DNA of 7,257 nt, from positions 1 through 7,257 of the forward strand of contig CAMWQY010000133.1 in assembly GCA_947176355.1 (NCBI GenBank), given 5' to 3'. A model generated the notes under the pieces. That model did no database searches. It had not been told where the DNA came from and saw only the letters and a program-made list of their open reading frames with translations. Of the stretch, positions 1 to 7,240 are shown piece after piece (the stretch's first letter is position 1; each line of letters begins with the position of its first letter). The stretch comes from an uncultured Porphyromonadaceae bacterium (GTDB lineage: Bacteria > Bacteroidota > Bacteroidia > Bacteroidales > Muribaculaceae). The position numbers and the translations under genes are program-made.

Positions 1-1111
1 GCTCGTCGATATAGCATAGGTTCATATCGTAGTGGTGCATCTGGTCGTTGCGCTCTGGATTACGGCAAATGTATCCGTTGCTATACATCTGAGTGCCCCA
101 TTTCTTCTCAGCCCTCGCCATATTCTTGCCGGGATCCTGTGTGGGATGTGAATAAATAGGAGCAACAGTATCTATCTGCGATTTAGCATATGCATCAAAA
201 TGAGTGCGAGCCCGATCGTGCCAACCTAAAAAGTCACCACTGTATGCACCACGCCAACCACTCAATGGCATACGCCACCCGATGGCACCATGCTGCCAAG
301 TCTTACCATCCCACGTTCCATCAGCGGCATGAGCGATCACCGGACCGAGCACGTTGAAATAAGGATCAGGAGTTTCTATCTCAAGTATTCCAGTAAGAGC
401 GGCCCTCTCTTTTTCGGCTTTAGCAAACTCTTCTGCTAAATGCTTCTGATCTGAGGCCTCAATTTTCTTATCGGCATATTCTACGTATACGGTCTTTCGT
501 TCTCCTCCAATCGACAGGACCGGAGTTTCTATAGCCTGTGCAGTCATATCCGGAGCGAAGGCATTAGCCGGATCAGCTCCCATGTCGCCGTTTCTGCTCA
601 GCTTTATCTTGACTGTTGGCACACAGACTCCCTTTATTTCCGAGCCTGATGGCATATCTGAAGCCTCTATCTTCCAGAGTCCGGCTTCGTAATCACGCGG
701 AGCAAGGGTAATGATGGAAATATGACCATTACCCCATGCAGGATCAGACAATTCATATCTACGTTCTCCTCCACGATAATATGTACGGCACTCAGCCACA
801 GAGTCAAGACGCATCCAAAGGCCCTTTACCTTTACCATAAAGTGAACGTTTCGGTTATCCTTGCCATGGAAAGCCCCAAAGATAGGACGGTCGCTGGTCT
901 CCAGACGGAAAGCCGTGTTACCACCATATAAAGCCCTTGTATATAGGTTGTCTCCGTTCTTACGATAAATGTATCCTCCGGATGTAGGGGTATATTGCAT
1001 CACTCTTTCGCCACTGCGGTCCAATGAATTATGGTTAAACTGACCTATATAGGACTGACCTGCCAAAAGCAGTGGAACTCCCAAAGCAACAAAAGCAAAT
1101 ATTTTCTTCAT
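1..1111 (-). CDS. Large exported protein, DUF4450-like, probable six-hairpin glycosidase relative (3' end cut off by window)
   Basis: The frame is open from an ATG at 1111 to the left edge (370 complete codons, no stop), so only the N-terminal part is seen. Residues 1-20 look like a signal peptide: MKK, then a hydrophobic stretch ending near LLLAG. There is no lipobox cysteine, so it is probably a soluble periplasmic or exported protein. Residues about 22-210 are rich in short beta-type segments, including TRALYGGNTAFRLE (58-71), which I associate with DUF4450 proteins of Bacteroidales. After a charged, probably helical linker (211-237) comes ETPDPYFN (246-253), then ADGTWDG, GAIGWRMPLSGWRGAYSGD and GWHDRARTHFDAY (to about 308). 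This Trp/Arg/His-rich pattern resembles (alpha/alpha)6 six-hairpin glycosidases. A glycan-degrading role is inferred; substrate and catalytic residues are not visible. The start is supported by the signal peptide and by a promoter about 20 bases upstream. The gene shares no obvious function with gltB. Confidence 0.8.
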   Translation of the reverse strand, partial: MKKIFAFVALGVPLLLAGQSYIGQFNHNSLDRSGERVMQYTPTSGGYIYRKNGDNLYTRALYGGNTAFRLETSDRPIFGAFHGKDNRNVHFMVKVKGLWMRLDSVAECRTYYRGGERRYELSDPAWGNGHISIITLAPRDYEAGLWKIEASDMPSGSEIKGVCVPTVKIKLSRNGDMGADPANAFAPDMTAQAIETPVLSIGGERKTVYVEYADKKIEASDQKHLAEEFAKAEKERAALTGILEIETPDPYFNVLGPVIAHAADGTWDGKTWQHGAIGWRMPLSGWRGAYSGDFLGWHDRARTHFDAYAKSQIDTVAPIYSHPTQDPGKNMARAEKKWGTQMYSNGYICRNPERNDQMHHYDMNLCYIDE

Positions 1112-1133
1112 GATTGATTACGGTTAGTTTCTG

Positions 1134-1165
1134 CAAAGTTAACCATAATCCCCCAATATACCAAA
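1134..1165 (-). promoter_or_regulatory. Bacteroidota-type promoter for the DUF4450-like gene
   Basis: Read leftward, a TTTG (-33-like, 1165-1162) is followed after exactly 20 bases by TAACTTTG (-7-like, 1141-1134). This fits the Bacteroidota primary sigma factor pattern TTTG-N19-21-TAnnTTTG. Transcription would begin near 1127, leaving a leader of only about 16-17 bases before the ATG at 1111, with no Shine-Dalgarno sequence, which is usual in this phylum. The gene is therefore probably transcribed independently of gltB. Confidence 0.65.
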
Positions 1166-1198
1166 TAAGCACCCGACAAAAATGACGGATGCTCATTT
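1163..1198 (-). terminator. Terminator-like hairpin downstream of gltB
   Basis: Read leftward, the arm AAATGAGCATCCG (1198-1186) pairs with CGGGTGCTTATTT (1175-1163) around a 10-base loop. That gives a 13-bp stem with two G-U pairs and a G/C-rich top. It lies 75 bases past the gltB stop and the 3' arm ends in TTATTT, so an intrinsic terminator for the amt-gltB transcript is the simplest reading. The U tract is short and interrupted, so termination may be partial. The 3' arm shares three bases with the -33 element of the next promoter, so a regulator-binding palindrome is an alternative. Confidence 0.5.
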
Positions 1199-1247
1199 GA
1201 TGTCATAGTCTAAAAGGAAAGTTTATGATTATTATGTGAATTAACGA

Positions 1248-1303
1248 TTAAACCTCTTAAACTTTTAAACCTCTTAAACTTTTAAACCTCTTAAACTTTT
1301 AAA
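1248..1303. repeat. 17-bp tandem repeat, 3 perfect copies plus 5 bases, spanning the gltB stop
   Basis: On the plus strand the unit AAACCTCTTAAACTTTT occurs three times without mismatch at 1250-1266, 1267-1283 and 1284-1300. In the direction of gltB the array reads as alternating TTTAAAAG (8 bases) and TTTAAGAGG (9 bases), closing with a partial TTTAA. About 30 bases of the array are coding and supply the last codons of gltB, including its TAA at 1276-1274; the rest is untranslated. The perfect identity suggests recent expansion by slippage or strong homogenisation. There are no spacers between copies, so it is not a CRISPR array. Confidence 0.95.
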
Positions 1304-4300
1304 CTCCGTCGGCATCACCTGTATGAAGTCTTTGACGGCATTGTCCCAGTCATCAAGAATCCTTGCAGCAAGCGGAGAACGTGTATGCCTATAATGTGCC
1401 GAAATAAGTCTATGCAGCTCACGTGCATCAGAAGGATCATCTACCAGCGCCAGTTCCACCATCTCCATATTACAGAAATAGTCGAACGTCCTTTCCGGAT
1501 CATAGACGTATGCTACACCCCCACTCATACCCGCTGCGAAGTTACGCCCGGTCGGACCGAGCACCACAGTTACTCCTCCGGTCATATACTCACAGCAATG
1601 GTCGCCTACACCTTCCACTACAGCCGAAGCACCCGAATTGCGTACACAGAATCGTTCTCCAACTCTACCATTGATGAAAATCTCGCCGGATGTGGCTCCG
1701 TATAGAATGGTATTGCCGGCAATGATACTGTTTTCCGGAGCAAACTTGCTTCCTTCCGGCGGTACGATAACTATACGTCCACCTGAAAGCCCTTTACCGA
1801 CATAGTCATTGGCATCTCCTTCGAGTCTGAATGTGACTCCCTTAGTAAGAAAAGCTCCAAAACTCTGTCCGGCAGAACCTTTAAAAATTACCTTAATGAT
1901 GTCATGATCAGGAAGACCTTCATCACCATATTTTTTAGCAATCTCACCGGAAAGCATCGCTCCGGTAGAGCGATCCGTATTGCTGACGGGGAATTCCATC
2001 TCTACGTGGGTAACCGATTGAATAGCCGGATATGACATGGCAATTATCCTACGGTCGAGCACATTCTCTATCTCATGTTTCTGCTCCGAAATGCATGTCA
2101 CACTATTTGTAGCTGCTTCTTCAGGCACATAAAGTAGTCGTGAAAAATCAAGACCTTCAGGCAAACCTTCCTTAACTTTTAGAAGGTCGGGACGCCCAAT
2201 TATTTCGTCAAGTTTTCTTATACCTCTCTCCGCCATCATTTCTCTTATACGACGGGCAAGGAACCGGAAAAACCTTACTAAATAATCCGGCGAACCGTCA
2301 TACTTGGCTCGCAACTCCGGATTTTGAGTGGCAATACCCACCGGACATTTGTTGGTATGGCAACGTCTATCCATGATGCAACCGAGCACTATCATAGCAG
2401 CTGTAGAAAAACCGTAATCTTCTGCTCCAAGCATAGCCATCACCAATACATCACGTGCCGATTTCAGCTGACCATCTGCCTGCAATCTCACCTGACCTCT
2501 CAGATTATTGATGACAAGGGTTTGCTGAGTTTCAGAAAGACCGAGTTCTACCGGCGTTCCGGCATATCGAATGGAAGAAGCAGGAGAAGCACCCGTGCCA
2601 CCATCGCTGCCGGATATAGTGATCAGATCACTTTTTGCTTTAGCCACACCGGCGGCTATTGTGCCTACACCGCTCTCAGAAACAAGTTTGACAGATATCT
2701 TTGCCTTCGGATTTACATTCTTTAGATCGAAAATTAGCTGTGCAAGATCCTCTATAGAATATATATCATGATGAGGAGGAGGTGAGATAAGGGATATTCC
2801 GGGTATAGAGTGACGAGTACGTGCTATGACTTTATCCACTTTAAATCCCGGTAGCTGTCCTCCTTCACCTGGTTTGGCTCCTTGTGCAACCTTTATCTGG
2901 ATTTCATCTGCATTCACGAGATAATTGGCTGTCACTCCAAAACGCCCGGAAGCTACCTGCTTTATGGCTGATCTTACTGATGTGCCGTCTTCTCTTGGGG
3001 CAAAGCGGGATGAGTCTTCTCCACCCTCTCCGGTGTTAGACTTAGCGCCGATGGAGTTCATGGCAGCTGCTATTGCCTCATGAGCTTCAGTAGATATCGC
3101 CCCGAATGATATAGCACCCGTGAAAAACCTCTTCATGATTGCTTCCTCCGATTCCACCTCTTCTACAGGGATTTTCTCCCCGAGACTACCTATCTCAAGA
3201 TAGTCTCTGATGAAGATCGGATCATGACCGAAATCCACGATATCGCAAAATTCTTCAAACTTTTTATAGCTATCAAGTCTTGTAGCCATTCGGAGTGCTT
3301 TTACTGCTTCCGGACTCCATGCATGAATCTCACCGTCTTTCTTGAATGTGTATAGCCCTCTATATGGAAGAGGTGCTGATTCATCGAAATCACCACTCCA
3401 TGCCTCACGGTGGGCATCGATGATATCCTCCGTTATAGACTTAAGTCCAAGTCCACTTATCTTAGATGGTGTATGCCCGAAATAGCGATTGCAAATTTCA
3501 TCAGAAAGACCTATTGCCTCGAAAAGTTGACTACCTTTGTAAGAGATCAATGTAGAGATGCCCATCTTTGACATTATCTTGAGCAACCCTTTGTCTACAG
3601 CTTCAATGTAATGGCGTTGTGCAGTAGCAAAATCAAGTTGAATTTTCTTATCTTCAACCATCTTGTCTATGACAGCAAGTGCCATATATGGATTTATTGC
3701 TGAGGCACCATACCCTACAAGAAGAGCAAAGTGCATGACTTCTCGTGCATCTCCGGTCTCAACAACAATTGCCGTTTTCGTACGCTTACGAGCGTCAATC
3801 AAATGATGATGAAGTGCAGCTGTAGCCAACAATGATGGTATCGGAGCCCTATCTGCTGAAATCCCTCTATCTGTGAGGATGATATAACTGCATCCTTCAT
3901 CGACTGCTTTTTCCCCTTCCCTACATAGACGTTCTATGCCTTTTTCAAGACCTTCTGCCCCTTCTTCAATAGGAAATGTCATATCGAGATGCACAGCATC
4001 AAATCCCTTATATCGCAAGTGGCAGAGTAGATCAAGCTCCCTATTGGTGATGACAGGACGCTTCAAAAGCACCATCTTACACTGTTCCGGAGAGAAATCA
4101 AGCATTTCTTTATCTACCGACCCAATATAACTGTCAAGATTCATGACGAGTTCTTCTCTCAATGGATCGATAGGGGGATTAGTAACCTGAGCAAAATGTT
4201 GACGGAAATAGTTGTAGAGGGGCTGACGCCTTTTGGAGAGGGCAGCAAGAGGACTATCATCACCCATTGAGTGGATAGGTTCCTTCGCCTCAACAGTCAT

Positions 4301-5731
4301 GGGAGTGATTATCTTTTCTACCTCTTCACTGTCGTACATGAATGTGTGAAGGAGTTTTTCAAATCCATCTACCTTGTTGCCCACTTTCTTTCCGGAGGTG
4401 ATGGCATCAAGTTTGACTCGATTGCGAGCAAGCCAATCTCTATAGGGATACATATTGGCAAGATCCTCTTTGATTTCCTCGTCAAACATTATCCGATGCT
4501 CTTTCATGTCGACAATCATCATCTTGCCGGGTTTTAACCTCCCCTTGCGCTTGATTTCAGAAGGATCGAAAGCAAGCACACCTGTTTCGGAAGCTATAAC
4601 CACAGTGTCATTGTCTGTAATCAAATACCGACCGGGACGGAGTCCGTTGCGGTCAAGCATACCGCCGGCATAGCGTCCGTCGCAGAATAGCAAAGCCGCC
4701 GGACCATCCCATGCTTCCATCAGGATAGAATGATACTCATAGAATGCTTTGAGAGCCGGTGATATCGGGTTTTTGTCGTTGAATGATTCCGGCACGAGCA
4801 TGGCAAGCGCATGAGGAAGAGACATACCTGCCATTACAAAGTATTCCAGAACATTGTCAAGAGAAGCGGAGTCGCTCATCCCCGGCTGAGCTATTGGAGT
4901 CATATCCTGACTACCGAATGCCTGTGGATGATACACACCTTCGCGAGCCTTCAGCCATAGGCGATTGCCCTGAATAGTATTGATTTCTCCATTGTGACCG
5001 AGCATTCTGAAAGGTTGTGCAAGACTCCAAGCAGGGAAAGTATTAGTGGAAAATCTCGAATGTACAAGCGCCATTGCCGTTGTGAAACGAGGATTCATCA
5101 GATCAGGGTAATAATATCTGAGCTGAAGGCTTGTGAGCATTCCTTTATAGACTATTGTCTGCGATGAAAGCGAGCAGATATAAAAATCAGATTTCCCTTT
5201 AATATCTGATTCTGCAACCTTCTTCTCAACTCTTTTTCTAAGAAGATATAGCCTGAGTTCCATCGGCAGGTCGCTTTCTTCATCGGTCACGAAAATCTGC
5301 TTCACGGCAGGCTCGGCGTTGCGGGCTACTTCTCCGAGCATGGAGTTGTTGGTAGGTACATCCCGGACTGCAAGAAGTGTCATACCGTCTACCATAGCTT
5401 CACGCTCAATGATATCAATGATTTCTTCTTGCGACTCTTCATCTCGTGGCATAAAGACAATTCCGGTGCCATAACGACCCTTCTCCGGAACCGGCACGCC
5501 CTGAAGAAGAATAAATTCATGGGGAATCTGTACCATTATGCCCGCCCCGTCACCTGTAAGTGGATCTGCGCCCTCTGCTCCACGATGCACCATGTGTTCC
5601 AAAACCTGAAGCGCCTTTTCTACAAGCTGATGGCTTTTCCTTCCGCCTACATTGACGAGCAATCCGACGCCACATGCGTCATGCTCATACCGAGGGTCGT
5701 ACAACCCTCTATTCTGTTGATATTTTATCAT
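1274..5731 (-). CDS. gltB: Glutamate synthase (NADPH-type GOGAT), large/alpha subunit
   Basis: GltB transfers the amide nitrogen of glutamine to 2-oxoglutarate, giving two glutamates, in the cytoplasm. The protein is full length (1485 residues from the ATG at 5731). After a short propeptide, Cys20 (HDACGVG) is the expected N-terminal nucleophile of the class II amidotransferase domain (about 20-430), which also shows HSRFSTNTFPAW (224-235) and GHNGEINT. A central domain (about 480-770) follows. The FMN domain (about 850-1190) has GEGGED, PGEGGQLPG and SGSDGGTGAS, with [3Fe-4S] cysteines 1118, 1124 and 1129 in the expected C-x5-C-x4-C spacing. The C-terminal GxGxG beta-helix spans about 1245-1410. 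The loop after GEGGED lacks the roughly 25-residue insertion of ferredoxin-dependent enzymes, so an NADPH-type subunit needing GltD is expected. A TTG at 5740 in frame would add three residues; ATG is preferred and leaves 14 bases after amt. The last residues (about KSLRGLKV) are encoded by a tandem repeat. Confidence 0.97.
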   Translation of the reverse strand: MIKYQQNRGLYDPRYEHDACGVGLLVNVGGRKSHQLVEKALQVLEHMVHRGAEGADPLTGDGAGIMVQIPHEFILLQGVPVPEKGRYGTGIVFMPRDEESQEEIIDIIEREAMVDGMTLLAVRDVPTNNSMLGEVARNAEPAVKQIFVTDEESDLPMELRLYLLRKRVEKKVAESDIKGKSDFYICSLSSQTIVYKGMLTSLQLRYYYPDLMNPRFTTAMALVHSRFSTNTFPAWSLAQPFRMLGHNGEINTIQGNRLWLKAREGVYHPQAFGSQDMTPIAQPGMSDSASLDNVLEYFVMAGMSLPHALAMLVPESFNDKNPISPALKAFYEYHSILMEAWDGPAALLFCDGRYAGGMLDRNGLRPGRYLITDNDTVVIASETGVLAFDPSEIKRKGRLKPGKMMIVDMKEHRIMFDEEIKEDLANMYPYRDWLARNRVKLDAITSGKKVGNKVDGFEKLLHTFMYDSEEVEKIITPMTVEAKEPIHSMGDDSPLAALSKRRQPLYNYFRQHFAQVTNPPIDPLREELVMNLDSYIGSVDKEMLDFSPEQCKMVLLKRPVITNRELDLLCHLRYKGFDAVHLDMTFPIEEGAEGLEKGIERLCREGEKAVDEGCSYIILTDRGISADRAPIPSLLATAALHHHLIDARKRTKTAIVVETGDAREVMHFALLVGYGASAINPYMALAVIDKMVEDKKIQLDFATAQRHYIEAVDKGLLKIMSKMGISTLISYKGSQLFEAIGLSDEICNRYFGHTPSKISGLGLKSITEDIIDAHREAWSGDFDESAPLPYRGLYTFKKDGEIHAWSPEAVKALRMATRLDSYKKFEEFCDIVDFGHDPIFIRDYLEIGSLGEKIPVEEVESEEAIMKRFFTGAISFGAISTEAHEAIAAAMNSIGAKSNTGEGGEDSSRFAPREDGTSVRSAIKQVASGRFGVTANYLVNADEIQIKVAQGAKPGEGGQLPGFKVDKVIARTRHSIPGISLISPPPHHDIYSIEDLAQLIFDLKNVNPKAKISVKLVSESGVGTIAAGVAKAKSDLITISGSDGGTGASPASSIRYAGTPVELGLSETQQTLVINNLRGQVRLQADGQLKSARDVLVMAMLGAEDYGFSTAAMIVLGCIMDRRCHTNKCPVGIATQNPELRAKYDGSPDYLVRFFRFLARRIREMMAERGIRKLDEIIGRPDLLKVKEGLPEGLDFSRLLYVPEEAATNSVTCISEQKHEIENVLDRRIIAMSYPAIQSVTHVEMEFPVSNTDRSTGAMLSGEIAKKYGDEGLPDHDIIKVIFKGSAGQSFGAFLTKGVTFRLEGDANDYVGKGLSGGRIVIVPPEGSKFAPENSIIAGNTILYGATSGEIFINGRVGERFCVRNSGASAVVEGVGDHCCEYMTGGVTVVLGPTGRNFAAGMSGGVAYVYDPERTFDYFCNMEMVELALVDDPSDARELHRLISAHYRHTRSPLAARILDDWDNAVKDFIQVMPTEFKSLRGLKV

Positions 5732-5745
5732 AGTCTGCAATAATT

Positions 5746-7173
5746 TCAGTTTTCTTCAATTCCTTTAAACCATTCCTCATCTGATGGAAGTTCATGTGTG
5801 CCATCCGGATCATAAAACTCTCCATGCTGGGATGCATCAAGACCTTCGTCTTCATTCGAACTTGACACTCTCATAGGTATTATCTTGTCTGTCAGCCAAT
5901 ACAAGCCATAACTCAACACGAATGTATAGATAAATACCCCTACAATGACAAGTATATGGTTGATAAAGAACATCCATCGCGATATCATCTCCGGGTCTTC
6001 TGCCGCGAAATAATCGTATGCAAAGACACCTGTCAATACCGTGCCGATAATGCCTCCAAGTCCATGGGTCGGGAACACATCAAGCGCATCATCAAGCATC
6101 CTTGAATAGCTCTTCCATGACACGGCCATATTGCAACAAACGGTGATTACAAAGGATATAAAAATACTTTGACCTACACTTACCCAACCGGCCATTGGAG
6201 TAATGGCAACAAGCCCCACGACTGCTCCGATTGCTGCTCCCATAGCAGAAGGTTTCCTTCCCCTCACTGCGTCGAGAGTAACCCATGTGACCATTGCAGT
6301 TGCAGCAGCTGTATTAGTATTCAGAAATGCTGATATTGCAATTCCATCTGCCGCCAGAGAACTTCCTCCATTAAATCCAAACCATCCGAGCCATAGAAGG
6401 GCTGCACCGAGGAGTACAAACGGCACATTGGCGGGGCGATTGCTCTCTCCTCTTTTATTATGACGGCGTCCAAGAAACATTGCTCCGGCAAGGGCTGCCA
6501 CTCCGGAAGCTGCATGCACCACAATGCCACCGGCATAATCATGAACATGAAGCATTCCGAATAGTCCGTCAGGATGCCAGGTGCAATGTGCAAGCGGACA
6601 ATACACGATAAGCGTCCAAAGCATCATGAAAAGGAGATACCCTGTGAAATGCACACGCTCAGCAAAGGCACCCGTTATCAATGAGGGAGTGATGATAGCA
6701 AATTTCATCTGAAATAGAGCAAACAATACCAAAGGGATGGTTGTGACTGCCATTCCTATTTCTGTTGGTGTTCCATTGCCTGTGACATTGCTGACACCAA
6801 CATTCTTAAACATGAAGAATTCCGCGGGATTACCGATGACATGACCGATATCACTGCCGAATGTCAGACTGAAACCCACCACAACCCAAAGCACACTCAC
6901 GAATCCCATCACAATAAAGCTTTGAAGCATGGTTGAGATGACGTTTTTTTTCCTTACCATACCCCCATAAAAAAAGGATAGACCCGGAGTCATCATCAGT
7001 ACGAATATCGTAGCGGTGATCATCCAGGCCACATTTGCCCAAAGGGCTCCGTCTCCTCCAAGAGCGAAAGTTTCTCCGTCGTAGGGATAACTCAACCCCA
7101 TGACACTCATTGCCACTATGCCTAACAGCACGGCAAGCCAGCCTTTGCTGACCGATCTTCCTACAATCTTCAT
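5746..7173 (-). CDS. amt: Ammonium transporter (Amt/MEP/Rh family)
   Basis: Trimeric inner-membrane channel that brings ammonium into the cell. The 475-residue protein begins with a hydrophobic, probably signal-like segment (about 10-28), followed by the usual roughly 11 membrane helices (about 46-428). Family residues can be matched to E. coli AmtB: Q155 and F158 (Q104, F107), W199 (W148), D212 and H220 of DYAGGIVVH (D160, H168), F267 and S271 of FNGGSS (F215, S219), and H370 of FPTHGLGG (H318). The twin pore histidines and the conserved aspartate are thus intact, and transport function is likely. The cytoplasmic tail keeps EGLDASQHGE (443-452), the region that in AmtB contacts the PII protein GlnK, then runs on for about 23 mostly acidic residues to the end. 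There is no fused PII domain and no glnK next door. It is the first gene of a probable amt-gltB operon. The ATG at 7173 fits the N-terminal hydrophobic segment. Confidence 0.96.
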   Translation of the reverse strand: MKIVGRSVSKGWLAVLLGIVAMSVMGLSYPYDGETFALGGDGALWANVAWMITATIFVLMMTPGLSFFYGGMVRKKNVISTMLQSFIVMGFVSVLWVVVGFSLTFGSDIGHVIGNPAEFFMFKNVGVSNVTGNGTPTEIGMAVTTIPLVLFALFQMKFAIITPSLITGAFAERVHFTGYLLFMMLWTLIVYCPLAHCTWHPDGLFGMLHVHDYAGGIVVHAASGVAALAGAMFLGRRHNKRGESNRPANVPFVLLGAALLWLGWFGFNGGSSLAADGIAISAFLNTNTAAATAMVTWVTLDAVRGRKPSAMGAAIGAVVGLVAITPMAGWVSVGQSIFISFVITVCCNMAVSWKSYSRMLDDALDVFPTHGLGGIIGTVLTGVFAYDYFAAEDPEMISRWMFFINHILVIVGVFIYTFVLSYGLYWLTDKIIPMRVSSSNEDEGLDASQHGEFYDPDGTHELPSDEEWFKGIEEN

Positions 7174-7201
7174 TTTTACCTATTTATTACCTTAAAATCA
7201 A

Positions 7202-7219
7202 GAAAATTTGTTAATTTTC
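7202..7219 (-). promoter_or_regulatory. Inverted repeat in the amt leader
   Basis: A perfect palindrome, GAAAATT and AATTTTC separated by four bases, lies 29 bases upstream of the amt ATG and just downstream of the likely transcription start. In RNA the stem would extend by a G-U and an A-U pair. It is flanked by two near-identical copies of CCTTAAAMTC on the plus strand (7190-7199 and 7219-7228). It could be an operator for a dimeric regulator of nitrogen genes or a weak leader hairpin. It is very A/T-rich, so chance is also possible. Confidence 0.3.
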
Positions 7220-7232
7220 CTTAAACTCGATG

Positions 7233-7240
7233 CAAAAGTA
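7233..7240 (-). promoter_or_regulatory. -7 element of the amt-gltB promoter
   Basis: Read leftward, TACTTTTG (7240-7233) matches the Bacteroidota -7 pattern TAnnTTTG and is followed by C, as is common. The matching -33 TTTG would sit about 20 bases further upstream, at about 7261, just beyond the window, so only half of the promoter can be judged. Transcription would start near 7226, giving a leader of about 53 bases for amt. Confidence 0.5.

Noticed and set aside
722..931. Plus-strand open frame of 69 codons
   Set aside because: It lies wholly opposite the open minus-strand DUF4450-like gene, has no recognisable protein features, and begins inside that gene without a promoter.
1182..1206. 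Alternative stem ATGAC/GTCAT competing with the terminator-like hairpin, suggesting attenuation
   Set aside because: Only five base pairs, with no leader peptide or ligand-binding structure around it; it is not enough to propose a switch.
1112..1273. Small gene or tRNA in the gltB to DUF4450-like spacer
   Set aside because: No open frame with a start and coding character, and no cloverleaf or other RNA gene pattern, in these 162 bases.
1248..1303. Possible CRISPR array
   Set aside because: The copies abut directly with no unique spacers, and the unit is only 17 bases; it is a plain tandem repeat.
1248..1303. Tandem repeat as the gltB terminator
   Set aside because: The copies are direct repeats; only weak five-base A/T stems can form (TTTAA with TTAAA), far poorer than the hairpin at 1163-1198.
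2324..2725. Plus-strand open frame of 133 codons, the longest one opposite gltB
   Set aside because: It overlays the strongly conserved FMN and [3Fe-4S] region of GltB; its Ser/His/Cys/Arg-rich composition is typical of antisense translation and no family is recognisable.
5429..5743. Plus-strand open frame of 104 codons opposite the start of gltB
   Set aside because: It mirrors the amidotransferase N-terminus of GltB, with no independent start signals or recognisable domain.
6203..6463. Plus-strand and minus-strand short frames inside amt
   Set aside because: They are out-of-frame readings of a continuous, well-conserved Amt sequence with intact pore residues; there is no sign of a frameshift or nested gene.
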